From positions 62,001 to 126,000 of the forward strand of contig CAXULW010000003.1 of NCBI GenBank assembly GCA_964252015.1: DNA of 64,000 nt. Reading direction: 5' to 3'. The stretch is from CAXSBR01 sp964252015. Its GTDB lineage: Bacteria; Actinomycetota; Actinomycetes; Mycobacteriales; Jatrophihabitantaceae. The notes under the pieces were generated by a model, which was not told the origin of the DNA, did no database searches, and worked only from the letters and a program-made list of their open reading frames with translations. The position numbers were made by a program, and so were the translations under genes. Positions 10,801 through 17,570 of the stretch are shown one piece after another. Numbering within the stretch: the stretch's first letter is position 1; every line of letters begins with the position of its first letter.

Positions 10801-11153
10801 GCGAGCACACTGGCCCACACCGCGGTCGTGGATTCGTCGATGATCTTCATCAGCGGCCAGACGGCCCGTTCGGGCGACCATCTCTCGACGCTCTGGGCGT
10901 AGGCGTCGTCTGCGGATGCAACCGCATCGTCAAGCAAACGAGCCGACGACGGGAACAAGACGTTTGCGCACACCCCGCCACCGTCGCTCGTCCCGAGCAC
11001 GTGACTCAGCTGCTGTGACAGCCAACGCTCGACCCCCATGCTCGGCACCGCGACCAGTTCCGCCGCGAACGGATCACCCGACGGATGCGCGAGCACCTCG
11101 CCCAGCGCCACAACCAGCGGATCCGCGCGCTCGGAACGGTGGATCAGCAGCAC
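7851..11153 (-). CDS. recC: Exodeoxyribonuclease V gamma subunit, RecC
   Basis: 1100 residues from GTG 11153. This start puts VLLIHRSERAD at the N-terminus, as expected for RecC, and an AAGGAGGAG ribosome binding site lies about 14 bases upstream. The open frame starts at 11234, but its first 27 residues look non-coding. RecC scans for Chi and holds the complex together. Its N-terminal half is a degenerate SF1 fold (VPSMGVERWLSQQLS, ILIMCPDVEAFAPLV, CLVGMDDGSFPR). It is the promoter-proximal gene of the recCBD operon and translationally coupled to recB. Confidence 0.93.
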   Translation of the reverse strand: MLLIHRSERADPLVVALGEVLAHPSGDPFAAELVAVPSMGVERWLSQQLSHVLGTSDGGGVCANVLFPSSARLLDDAVASADDAYAQSVERWSPERAVWPLMKIIDESTTAVWASVLAVHLGIGGTDRGRRFAVASKLARHFASYSDARPAMLTAWSDGKDEQGDRTPLPADLTWQPELWRLLRQVLGPSPAELLDSACDALRAHPQQIDLPQRFSIFGATRISPSRVAVLDALAEHRGIHLWLNHPSPALWDATRQVGLHSTRRRDDRANEWVRNPLLVSMSRDIRELQQLLPDVASDSHHDLGPRPDTILGRLQTELAQDVVPATRTTADKDDHSLTVHACHGRARQVEVVREAVLGLLAKDYTLEPRDILIMCPDVEAFAPLVAASFGMTDERSGHPGARLRVRLADRSLRQTNPLLSLLSQLLELAANRVTATQLLDLAGDQAVRTRFAFTDDDIGQLRDWATAANARWGLDSAHRAPYGLGAIAQDTWRSALDRILLGVAMEESDQWIGAVLPLDDVDSGDIELAGRFAELLDRVDHAVRALEQRRTVPQWAALLGELVLSLGEPDQAWQAAQLRGELADIAEAAGDTDVDLTRADIAALLAGRLAGRPTRANFRTGTLTVCTLVPMRSVPHRVVCLVGMDDGSFPRHGLVDGDDVLARDPRIGERDVRSEDRQLFLDAICAAGEHLVITYTGADPRSGAEVPPCVPLSELLDAVDASAQAPDGGRGRDHVIVRQPLQPFDARNFIGGALGVDTAFSFDPSGLAGARAASGQRHPVPPLVSEPLDAAASRAVDLEDLVRFLQHPARAFLRQRLGISTYDEDDDPADALPVELDGLQTWAIGDRVLRNRLAGMAIETCVDIEWRRGELPPGPLGHATLQRVAVNVDALLGACLLERAIAPRSVDVALNLDGGRTLSGTVGGVRGSNILSVAYSSLSGRHRLAAWVRHLAVVATLDDDGLQSVTVGRYRGGARRALIRGVDTVTARSVLTELIALRDAGLREPLPMAAATSEAYADRRYRGDDVTMAAAAASGKWQADRFKNENAEPEHQLVFGGKVPFAALTAALDDGWPSETTRFAVLARRLWTPLLDAEIDVRP

Positions 11154-11407
11154 CTGTCGCCCACCGTCTCCTCCTTCTAAACCCCCGCCAGGAGCCAACC
11201 AGCACCGGGCGACCGAAGCGGCTCTGCTACGCACGGACGACGCGGACGCGCGCCGACTGGGCTCAGGTTCATCTTCTCGCAGCCGGGGTGAGGTCGGTTG
11301 CCGGAGGGTCAGTGCGCGATGGTCGAGATCAGCAGGCGAGGGTTACGTCGTCGGTTTTCGCTGTCACCGCTACATATTCAGCGCAGGCCCATTCAGCAGG
11401 CGAGGGT

Positions 11408-11692
11408 TTAGTGCGATTGTCCCGATGTCCACATCTGGTCGAGGGCCGTCGTACACATCGAGCACCGATTGATCGGCGTCGGAGCGTGCGGTTCGGGCCA
11501 CTGTTCGCCGAGTACGGCGACGTGCACCCCGCACAACGCCGTGTAGTTCCCGGGACGAACCGCGTGCGTTAGCTGGGCGGTGTTGATGTGGGGGTCGGCG
11601 CGCCATCCTTTGACCGGACGTTGGTCGGTGCGCGGTTGGGTGACGGTCATGAGGGCTTGCCCCCGATTGCTCGGGCCGGGCAGGGTGACCAC
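11408..11692 (-). CDS. Small Cys/His-containing hypothetical protein
   Basis: 94 residues from GTG 11692, or 80 from ATG 11650; neither start has a strong binding site. The central part reads HAVRPGNYTALCGVHVAVLG, followed about 18 residues later by RCSMC. The paired Cys and His residues could bind zinc. I recognise the general look of small actinobacterial zinc-binding hypotheticals but cannot name a family. It is monocistronic between recC and a spacer of about 600 bases. Confidence 0.5.
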   Translation of the reverse strand: MVTLPGPSNRGQALMTVTQPRTDQRPVKGWRADPHINTAQLTHAVRPGNYTALCGVHVAVLGEQWPEPHAPTPINRCSMCTTALDQMWTSGQSH

Positions 11693-12305
11693 CCCGCGTT
11701 ACTGGCCTAGCCTCACGGATGAGACTTGATTGTGACGGTACGCCCGCGGCAGGCGCCCGACCAGGATCCGTACGTGAACATCATTCAAACGTTACGTCGA
11801 TGGCGATCCCTTTCGGAACCACGGGTACCGAAGGCCGCCATTGAATCGCTATTCAGACGCCATTACCTGGTGACGCGTCCCGCCGGAAAACGCGGTGCGC
11901 CGGCGGCCATGCGTTCACCATCGCAAATATTTCGATGGACCTCATCCAGTGGGCTCGAAGCTCGCATGAACATCGCAGTTGGGTAGCCTCTGCTGACCCC
12001 CGACCATGACCGGTTTGCGGTGTCGCCCATCCGGAAATCCCGATCGCAATCCGATCTGTGTCGAGCTGGCGTAGAGGTCAAGCCCGCACACGACACCGCT
12101 CCACTGCCGAAAACAGGATCACCGTCAGATATCGCGATTATGGCTGTACTACTGGCCTGCCGGCATCGGTGATGCCCTACAGTGTGCGCGAACGTCGCGG
12201 ACAGGGGCTCTCCGCGGCGCGCCGGTCCGGCTGTACATCACGGATCGGAACACATGATGTCGGAGCTCCGACGCGGATGCGGCGAAGGCCGCACGGGGGA
12301 GCAAC
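11693..12305. other. 613-base stretch without a supported gene
   Basis: Short frames on both strands have no recognisable domains. Base composition drops locally (around 11780-11960), unlike the flanking genes. It probably holds the promoter of the 12306 gene, whose GGGGGAG binding site begins near 12294. Confidence 0.4.
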
Positions 12306-14450
12306 GTGTCTCAGGTTACCGGTGGGTTGATCAACGACGGGGAAACGGCGCACTTCAAGATCTCCTATGAGTCGAGCATGTCGCCCGACGACGGACGCAA
12401 CGTCGCCCAGGCCCTTATGAACGTGATCGAGGGCGATCTCGCGCTGATCAAGACGTGGTTCGCGGGTGTCGACTTCGTATTCGCCTATCCGATCAACGTC
12501 GAACTGCATAACGCGAGTGGCGGGGCGGGTTGGGTGACACCGCCGGACATCGCCGGGTGGATCCGGTTCCACCCGACCGTCAAGGTCAAGGCCGTCGGCC
12601 TCCCTGTCCCGGAGCAAGGCATCGGATACGTGCGGCACCTGATCGTGGCCGAGGTGGTCGAGATGTTCATGGCCTCGAAGGACAACGGCTGGTTTGAGAA
12701 CCGGACGCTACTGACCTCGGGAGACGAGGGCAGCAAGGGCGAGGGCCTGTCCCGCTTCCTCGGCCACGAGTTCAACCTGGCCATGGGTATCACGCCGTGG
12801 TTCCCGCACCACACGCTGGTTCACTTCTGGCTCACCTCAGGCGAGCGGCCGAACTACGTCGACAGCGCCCCGGACGACAACAAGCCCGACATCGCCACCG
12901 GCGGCACCACCTGCTTCATCTACTACCTGCACGACCAATTGGGCTTCGGTATCCCCGAGATCATCAACGCCGGTTCCACGAACCTGGCCGGGGTGTATCA
13001 GAAGCTGACCGGTCGCACGGACGCCTGGACCTCGTTCATCGATCTGGTCGACCAGCACTATCCACGCGCTACCACGCCTGACCCGGACGGCGACAACGTC
13101 TTTCCCGTGCCGAACCTGACGTGGATGGACACCGAGATACGCATGGTCGCCGGCAATTCTGCGCAGCTGTCCATCACCCTGGACCGGCCCACTGCGGTGG
13201 ACGTGACCGTGCAGTTGGTCGCCGACGACCCGGCCGGACTGAAGGTTCCGGCTACCGTGACCATCCCCGCGGACGCCCAGGACACGCTGGTCCTGATCGA
13301 GGCGGCGCCGCTGCCCGGACCACCACGCACCATCACCGTGCGTGGCAGCTACGCCGGAGCCACCGTCGCCGCGCCCGTGACGGTCCTACCCGCGCCCAGC
13401 GGGCTCACCGTTCAGGTGACCGGCGCCGGGGGTTGGCCCCTCGAACGCGCGATCCTGGTCATCAACGGTCCGGCCTCGGCAGGCGTCTACCCCGAGCACA
13501 TCGAGGCGTTGACCGCAGCAGACGGCACTTACACCAGCCCGCCGCTATCCCCGGGGACTTACACGGTCGAGGTGACAGCGTCCGGGTACGTACCGGTGAC
13601 CGACACCGTCGAAGTGCCTGAGGGAGTCCCCTCCACGCGCGCCTACTTCGCGCTGACCGTGCTCGTTCCGGTCACGGTCAGCGGAATCGTGACCGACCAG
13701 ACGCACCAGCCTCTGGCGGGCGTTTCGATCTTCTTGGTCGAAGACTCCGGCACCGTACAGCTCCCCACCACAACAGACGCCGCCGGCAGCTACAACCTCA
13801 CCCTGGACACCGGCGGCTACACCCGTAGCTACACCCTCACCGCGAGGCTCGACGGTCACGTCCCGGGCCGGGTGAACCTGGCTAGCATTCCCAACGGAGC
13901 CGCCCTGGTTGAGAACTTCGCGCTGCCCGCGTTCGGCTCCGTGACCGGGGTGATCACGAACGCCGACGACACGCCGGCTACTCCGCTCGCCGGAGCGCAG
14001 GTCACCGGCGGCGATGACATCACCGCCACCTCCGACGCCGGCGGCAACTACGCCCTGCAGCAAGTCGTCCCGGGTCCGCTCACGCTCGACGTCACCGCGA
14101 TCGGCTTCGAGCCCGCTACACCTACGTCGGTTTCGGTGCCCAGCGGCGCCACCCTCACCCAGGATTTCGCTTTAACCGAGGCCAGCGCCACCCTGACCGG
14201 CACGATCGTCGACGCCGAGGACAACTCGCCGATTGCCAGTGCTTCGATAAACGTGTCCGGAGCGATCCCCACACACACCGTTGCCGACGGCAGCTTCACG
14301 GTCAGCCACATCCCGGCCGGGTCGAGATCAATCACCATCAAGGCCCGGGGCTATCAGACCGTGCAGTTCCCCCTGGACTTCGTTGCCCACCAGAGCATCA
14401 CCCTGCCGTACGGCCTCTATCCGCCTGACCCACCGGGCCCGGTGCGGTGA
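12306..14450 (+). CDS. Multi-domain protein with carboxypeptidase-regulatory-like beta-sandwich repeats
   Basis: 714 residues from GTG 12306, with GGGGGAG just upstream. Residues 1 to about 265 form an unrecognised mixed domain rich in Trp and His (RFLGHEFNLAMG looks metalloprotease-like but lacks HExxH). From about 270 on there are at least four beta-sandwich units of the CarboxypepD_reg/CNA-B type, each with a G.V.D..G.PL.GA.V pattern followed by SDAGGNYAL, TTDAAGSYNL or VADGSFTV and an aromatic-Gly-P turn. No signal peptide or membrane anchor is visible, so secretion, if any, would need another route. These repeats usually act as spacers or adhesion and scaffold modules. The function of the N-terminal domain is unknown. 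Confidence 0.75.
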   Translation: MSQVTGGLINDGETAHFKISYESSMSPDDGRNVAQALMNVIEGDLALIKTWFAGVDFVFAYPINVELHNASGGAGWVTPPDIAGWIRFHPTVKVKAVGLPVPEQGIGYVRHLIVAEVVEMFMASKDNGWFENRTLLTSGDEGSKGEGLSRFLGHEFNLAMGITPWFPHHTLVHFWLTSGERPNYVDSAPDDNKPDIATGGTTCFIYYLHDQLGFGIPEIINAGSTNLAGVYQKLTGRTDAWTSFIDLVDQHYPRATTPDPDGDNVFPVPNLTWMDTEIRMVAGNSAQLSITLDRPTAVDVTVQLVADDPAGLKVPATVTIPADAQDTLVLIEAAPLPGPPRTITVRGSYAGATVAAPVTVLPAPSGLTVQVTGAGGWPLERAILVINGPASAGVYPEHIEALTAADGTYTSPPLSPGTYTVEVTASGYVPVTDTVEVPEGVPSTRAYFALTVLVPVTVSGIVTDQTHQPLAGVSIFLVEDSGTVQLPTTTDAAGSYNLTLDTGGYTRSYTLTARLDGHVPGRVNLASIPNGAALVENFALPAFGSVTGVITNADDTPATPLAGAQVTGGDDITATSDAGGNYALQQVVPGPLTLDVTAIGFEPATPTSVSVPSGATLTQDFALTEASATLTGTIVDAEDNSPIASASINVSGAIPTHTVADGSFTVSHIPAGSRSITIKARGYQTVQFPLDFVAHQSITLPYGLYPPDPPGPVR

Positions 14451-14523
14451 GCCACGGACCGGCCCGGTTTCTTGCTCACTATGGCAATGCGCCCCCGCGT
14501 CACAAGATCAAACCTCAAGGGTC

Positions 14524-14538
14524 ACAGCCTTCGGCTGT
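14524..14538. terminator. Short hairpin downstream of the repeat-protein gene
   Basis: ACAGCC / GGCTGT form a perfect 6-bp stem with a 3-base loop, 74 bases after the stop at 14450. No U-run follows, so a terminator role is uncertain. Confidence 0.25.
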
Positions 14539-14639
14539 AATCAGCCGCGAAGACGAAGCCCTGCTTGACAGGCCGGTCGAGGGTTTGGCGCCTTACTACG
14601 GCCAAGGTTCTATTTCGGTAGACGATCAATCACCCCTCG

Positions 14640-14683
14640 GGTGGAGCTGAGGGGACTCGAACCCCTGACCCCCACACTGCCAG
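14640..14683 (-). other. 3' end of a tmRNA- or tRNA-like gene; putative attachment site
   Basis: Read on the minus strand, the segment contains a 5-bp T-stem with loop TTCGAGT (AGGGG/CCCCT), followed by CAGCTCC and ACC. This is the T-arm plus 3' acceptor strand of a tRNA-type molecule. The end CAGCTCCACC is that of bacterial tmRNA. No matching 5' acceptor strand (GGGGCTG or GGAGCTG) lies in the following 90 bases, so only the tail is present. A lone 3' tail is the usual product of site-specific integration, because the element carries a copy of the target end. The last base of CCA reads C. Which RNA gene was the target is inference. Confidence 0.6.
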
Positions 14684-14802
14684 GCTGGTCTCGGCCGGTT
14701 TTAGAGGTCCCGAAAATCGGCCATTGAGTGTATCTAGACCCGGTATTTGCTGGGCTTCGTGCGTTGGTCGCTGATGGCTGAAACCCGCTAGTATTGGTCG
14801 TG

Positions 14803-14835
14803 TTGCGGACTTCTTGCGGACTTGTTGCGGACTGA
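14803..14835 (+). repeat. Three tandem 11-bp direct repeats
   Basis: TTGCGGACT occurs at 14803, 14814 and 14825, an exact 11-base period (TTGCGGACTTC, TTGCGGACTTG, TTGCGGACTGA). One helical turn between copies is typical of binding sites for a protein that lies along one face of DNA. They sit between the tmRNA-like tail and the excisionase-like gene, so they may be arm or excisionase sites. Confidence 0.6.
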
Positions 14836-14904
14836 CGAAGATCAAAAAGACGCAGGACGGCGGGGTCTAGGCCGCCCCCATAGACTCGTTCGGCGAGGAG
14901 GCGC

Positions 14905-15285
14905 ATGTCTCGATACCACGTCTGGGTCAGCCAACTCCGCACACTTGACGTCGTTGTTGAGGCGAACAGCGAGGGTGAAGCGGAAGCCCGTGTCCGCACG
15001 CGGCTCAGGGAAGCGTCGGATGCTCAATCCTGGCTCGATTCGGCAACGGTTATCCGCTCAGTCCTTGAGTCTGCCGCATCAAACGCCGAGCCCCGTTGCG
15101 ACTTTTCGACGTTTCCACCAAGCCAGCAATTGCTGAACACGACCTACGCCGCCAAGTATCTTGGCATCAGCCGTACCAAGGTCTATGAATTGATCAGCTC
15201 CGGATCGCTGGAGTCGATCACGATCGGACGATCGCGCCGAGTCAGCGTGGCTCAGCTTCAGCGGTTCCTTGAATCGCAAAGCTGA
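14905..15285 (+). CDS. Excisionase-like helix-turn-helix DNA-binding protein
   Basis: 126 residues, with a GAGGAGG binding site about 7 bases before ATG 14905. The C-terminal half reads NTTYAAKYLGISRTKVYELISSGSLESITIGRSRRVSVAQLQRFLE, the HTH_17/MerR-type excisionase pattern (AAKYLGISRTKVYELI, then IGRSRRV). The N-terminal 70 residues are a mixed alpha/beta region (YHVWVSQLRTLDVVVEANSEGEA) that I cannot place. Its position beside the attachment-site tail and the tandem repeats fits a recombination directionality factor for the island. No integrase is next to it, so excision would need one from elsewhere. Confidence 0.75.
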   Translation: MSRYHVWVSQLRTLDVVVEANSEGEAEARVRTRLREASDAQSWLDSATVIRSVLESAASNAEPRCDFSTFPPSQQLLNTTYAAKYLGISRTKVYELISSGSLESITIGRSRRVSVAQLQRFLESQS

Positions 15286-15389
15286 CCGCCCAATAGCGCG
15301 GACCCCGTTGATCGCGCCGCTCGCTTGCCGCGAGAATCTCCGAGATCGACGTTGCACGAGTGACTGGCCATCGAACGCTTCAGGGCGAA

Positions 15390-16193
15390 TCAGTGCGGGG
15401 AGAACGCGCGTTGGCCGCTTGCGTCCACGAACTCGAGATTAAGTGACGGGCCGCTATCGTCGCGATCGAGCCCATGCACGTAACAGATCCGCGGCTCATC
15501 CGCACCAGCGACCTCGAGCAAAGCGTCGTAGCGAACGTGATAGTGGCCGTGCCACAAGTGGTGGGGTTGAACCGCGTCGACGACCTCCCGCAGCAGGGCG
15601 CGGTGGGCATCCGCGTCGCGGAGCACGTCGGCGGGCCAGTCGGTGGCGCCGATTCCGGGAATGGTGACGCCGGCAGGGGCGTCATGACTGACCATCACGT
15701 CCACGGGTCCACCCGCAATGGCCACATCCGCATCGTCCCGGCTGATCTGCTCCTCTGACCACCAGCTTCGCCCCGCGGTGCGCCACTGCCTGTCGACGCT
15801 GACCGCGCCGCCCAAAGCCAGCCAGGTGTATCGCCTTCCGTCGCCGTCCAGCCACTTCCACCGGAATCCACGAGGAAGATGCGTGATGTGGTCACTTATC
15901 GGTTGTGTTCCGTCGTCAGCGAGCGGCAGCGACGCGAGCCTGGCATGGTCCTCGTGATTGCCGTCGATCCAGAGCAACTGCATTTCCCGCTCGCCAAGCA
16001 TGCGCTCGAGGCGAGACAAATACTTACGGGTCGCCGGGTCGGCACGCCAGTATCCAAAGTCACCTAACTGAAGAACAGTCCGAGTGCCCGCCCCGTGGGC
16101 GATGCTCAGAATCCGTTGCGCCCAGCCGAGGTTGCCGTGCCAGTCACCAGCAAGCGCGACCACCTCGGTTGCGACAGTGAAGTTGGCGGACAC
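15390..16193 (-). CDS. Calcineurin-like metallophosphoesterase
   Basis: 267 residues from the chosen GTG 16193. The open frame continues upstream into the IS630 element, so its extra residues are insertion sequence. All five metallophosphoesterase blocks are present in order: GDWHG near residue 14, GDFG, GNHED, SHDAP and HGHYHVRYD. Two metal ions and phosphodiester or phosphomonoester hydrolysis are therefore likely. The substrate (cyclic nucleotide, nucleic acid or protein phosphate) cannot be told. The IS end lies only 47 bases upstream and may have replaced the native promoter or even the original N-terminus. Confidence 0.85.
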   Translation of the reverse strand: MSANFTVATEVVALAGDWHGNLGWAQRILSIAHGAGTRTVLQLGDFGYWRADPATRKYLSRLERMLGEREMQLLWIDGNHEDHARLASLPLADDGTQPISDHITHLPRGFRWKWLDGDGRRYTWLALGGAVSVDRQWRTAGRSWWSEEQISRDDADVAIAGGPVDVMVSHDAPAGVTIPGIGATDWPADVLRDADAHRALLREVVDAVQPHHLWHGHYHVRYDALLEVAGADEPRICYVHGLDRDDSGPSLNLEFVDASGQRAFSPH

Positions 16194-16237
16194 AAAGCAA
16201 GTGTCCCAACCCGAGCGAACTGCTTTAAGGACGGCTA

Positions 16238-17329
16238 CTAGTGTCCCCCGCCTTTCATTCGTTTTAGAAGTCGTGCGAGTGAGTCGAGGATCTGGTCTGC
16301 TGTCTTGGTCCAGATGAACGGCTTGGGGTTGGCGTTCCATTGCTTGACCCAGGCTCGGATGTCGGCTTCCAGGGCCTGGACGGATCGGTGGTCGCTGCGC
16401 TGGAGCAGATCGGCTGTGAGGTAGGCGAAGATCCGTTCGACCTGGTTGATCCAGCTGGAGTAGGTCGGGGTGTAGTGGACATGGAAACGGGGGTGCTGGC
16501 CCAGCCAGGCCCGCACGGCCGGGGTCTTGTGCGTGCCGTAGTTGTCGCAGACCAGGTGGATGTCCAGCCCGGGTGGGACGTCGGCGTCGATCTTGGTGAG
16601 GAATTTCTTGAACTCGATCGTGCGGTGCCGGCGGTGGATCGAGCTGATCACTGTGCCGTCGGCGGTGTTGAACGCCGCGAACAGGCTCGTGGTGCCGTGT
16701 CGGACGTAGTCGTGGGTGCGTTTCTCCGGCATGCCCGGCATCATCGGGAACGCCGGTTGGGAGCGGGCCAATGCCTGCACTTGGCTTTTTTCATCGACGC
16801 AGTACACGACCGAGAACTCGGGAGGATTCAAGTAGAGCCCGACGATGTCGTATACCTTCTCCACGAACAGCGGGTCGTTGGACAGCTTGAACCCGTCCGC
16901 GCGGTGGGGTTTGAGCTCGAACGCTTTCCAGATCCGCCCGATCGTCGAGGGCGACAGCCCGCTGCGCTCGGCCATCTTCGACCGCGACCAATGCGTCGCA
17001 TTGCGCGGCGTCGACTCCAGGGTCGACACGACGACATCTTCGACCTGCTCGGCCGTCACCGTGGCCGGGCGGCCCGGGCGCGGATCGTCGACCAGACCAT
17101 CCAGGCGGGCCTCGACGAACCGTGATCGCCACTTGCCCACCGTCACCTGCGACACGTCCTCGCGAACGGCGACGTCCTTATTCGACACGCCCTCCGCGCA
17201 GCCGAGCACGATCCGCGAACGTAACGCCAACGCCTGCGACGACGTCCGCCGCCGCGACCACCGCGTCAACTGCTCCCGCTCCTGCTCGCTCAACACCAAC
17301 ACAGCTTTCGGGCGACCAGTCCGCGGCAT
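16238..17329 (-). CDS. IS630-family DDE transposase
   Basis: 363 residues from ATG 17329. The N-terminal 120 residues hold paired helix-turn-helix domains (SNKDVAVREDVSQVTVGKWRSRF and the LSPSTIGRIWKAF segment). The DDE catalytic core shows YCVDEKSQVQAL, VCDNYGTHK and SSWINQVERIF, the three acidic residues of the IS630 class. No frameshift or stop interrupts it, so it may be active. The stop codon TAG is completed by the duplicated target TA plus one flanking base, so the reading frame closes only because of where it landed. Confidence 0.92.
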   Translation of the reverse strand: MPRTGRPKAVLVLSEQEREQLTRWSRRRTSSQALALRSRIVLGCAEGVSNKDVAVREDVSQVTVGKWRSRFVEARLDGLVDDPRPGRPATVTAEQVEDVVVSTLESTPRNATHWSRSKMAERSGLSPSTIGRIWKAFELKPHRADGFKLSNDPLFVEKVYDIVGLYLNPPEFSVVYCVDEKSQVQALARSQPAFPMMPGMPEKRTHDYVRHGTTSLFAAFNTADGTVISSIHRRHRTIEFKKFLTKIDADVPPGLDIHLVCDNYGTHKTPAVRAWLGQHPRFHVHYTPTYSSWINQVERIFAYLTADLLQRSDHRSVQALEADIRAWVKQWNANPKPFIWTKTADQILDSLARLLKRMKGGGH

Positions 17330-17373
17330 ACCCCATTCTACGACTTATCCAACGAATTAACGGCGAGCAACAC
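16241..17373 (-). mobile_element. IS630-family insertion sequence with imperfect terminal inverted repeats
   Basis: 1133 bp. The left end starts GTGTCCCCCGCC and the right end, read inward, starts GTGTTGCTCGCC. Aligned from the flanking CTA, 28 of 36 positions match, including a shared ATTCGTT and AAGTCG. Both ends are flanked by TA (16239-16240 and 17374-17375), the target duplicated by IS630/Tc1-type elements. The element encodes one DDE transposase on the minus strand. Confidence 0.85.
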
Positions 17374-17490
17374 TAGCGTGATGCGTTAAAGCTCTGCCTA
17401 CCTAGGAGATGCCGTGGGGATGCCGTTAGTCGGGCGGCTTCGGCGAGTCTTTCGTCGTATGTGACGATCCCGTCCAGGTCGTCGCCGAGC
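17373..17490 (-). pseudogene. C-terminal remnant of a VapC-type PIN toxin
   Basis: Minus strand in frame: LGDDLDGIVTYDERLAEAAR, the very common C-terminus of PIN-domain VapC ribonucleases, followed by a divergent tail ending at a TAG that uses the IS boundary. An in-frame TAG directly precedes the Leu codon and no PIN N-terminus (conserved Asp) is visible upstream. The rest of the gene and its antitoxin are absent, so this is a decayed fragment beside the IS right end. Confidence 0.6.
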
Positions 17491-17570
17491 TAGATCGTGA
17501 TTCGACCGCGGACCGACAAGCCCGGCAGCACCGTCACACCGGAGTCCAAAGCGGTCTAGGCCCGGCAAGG

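Noticed and set aside
14630..14845. Minus-strand frame of 71 residues ending SGVRVPSAPPEG
   Set aside because: The C-terminal part is the translated tRNA/tmRNA-like tail, a well-known false gene at attachment sites. The rest has no protein character.
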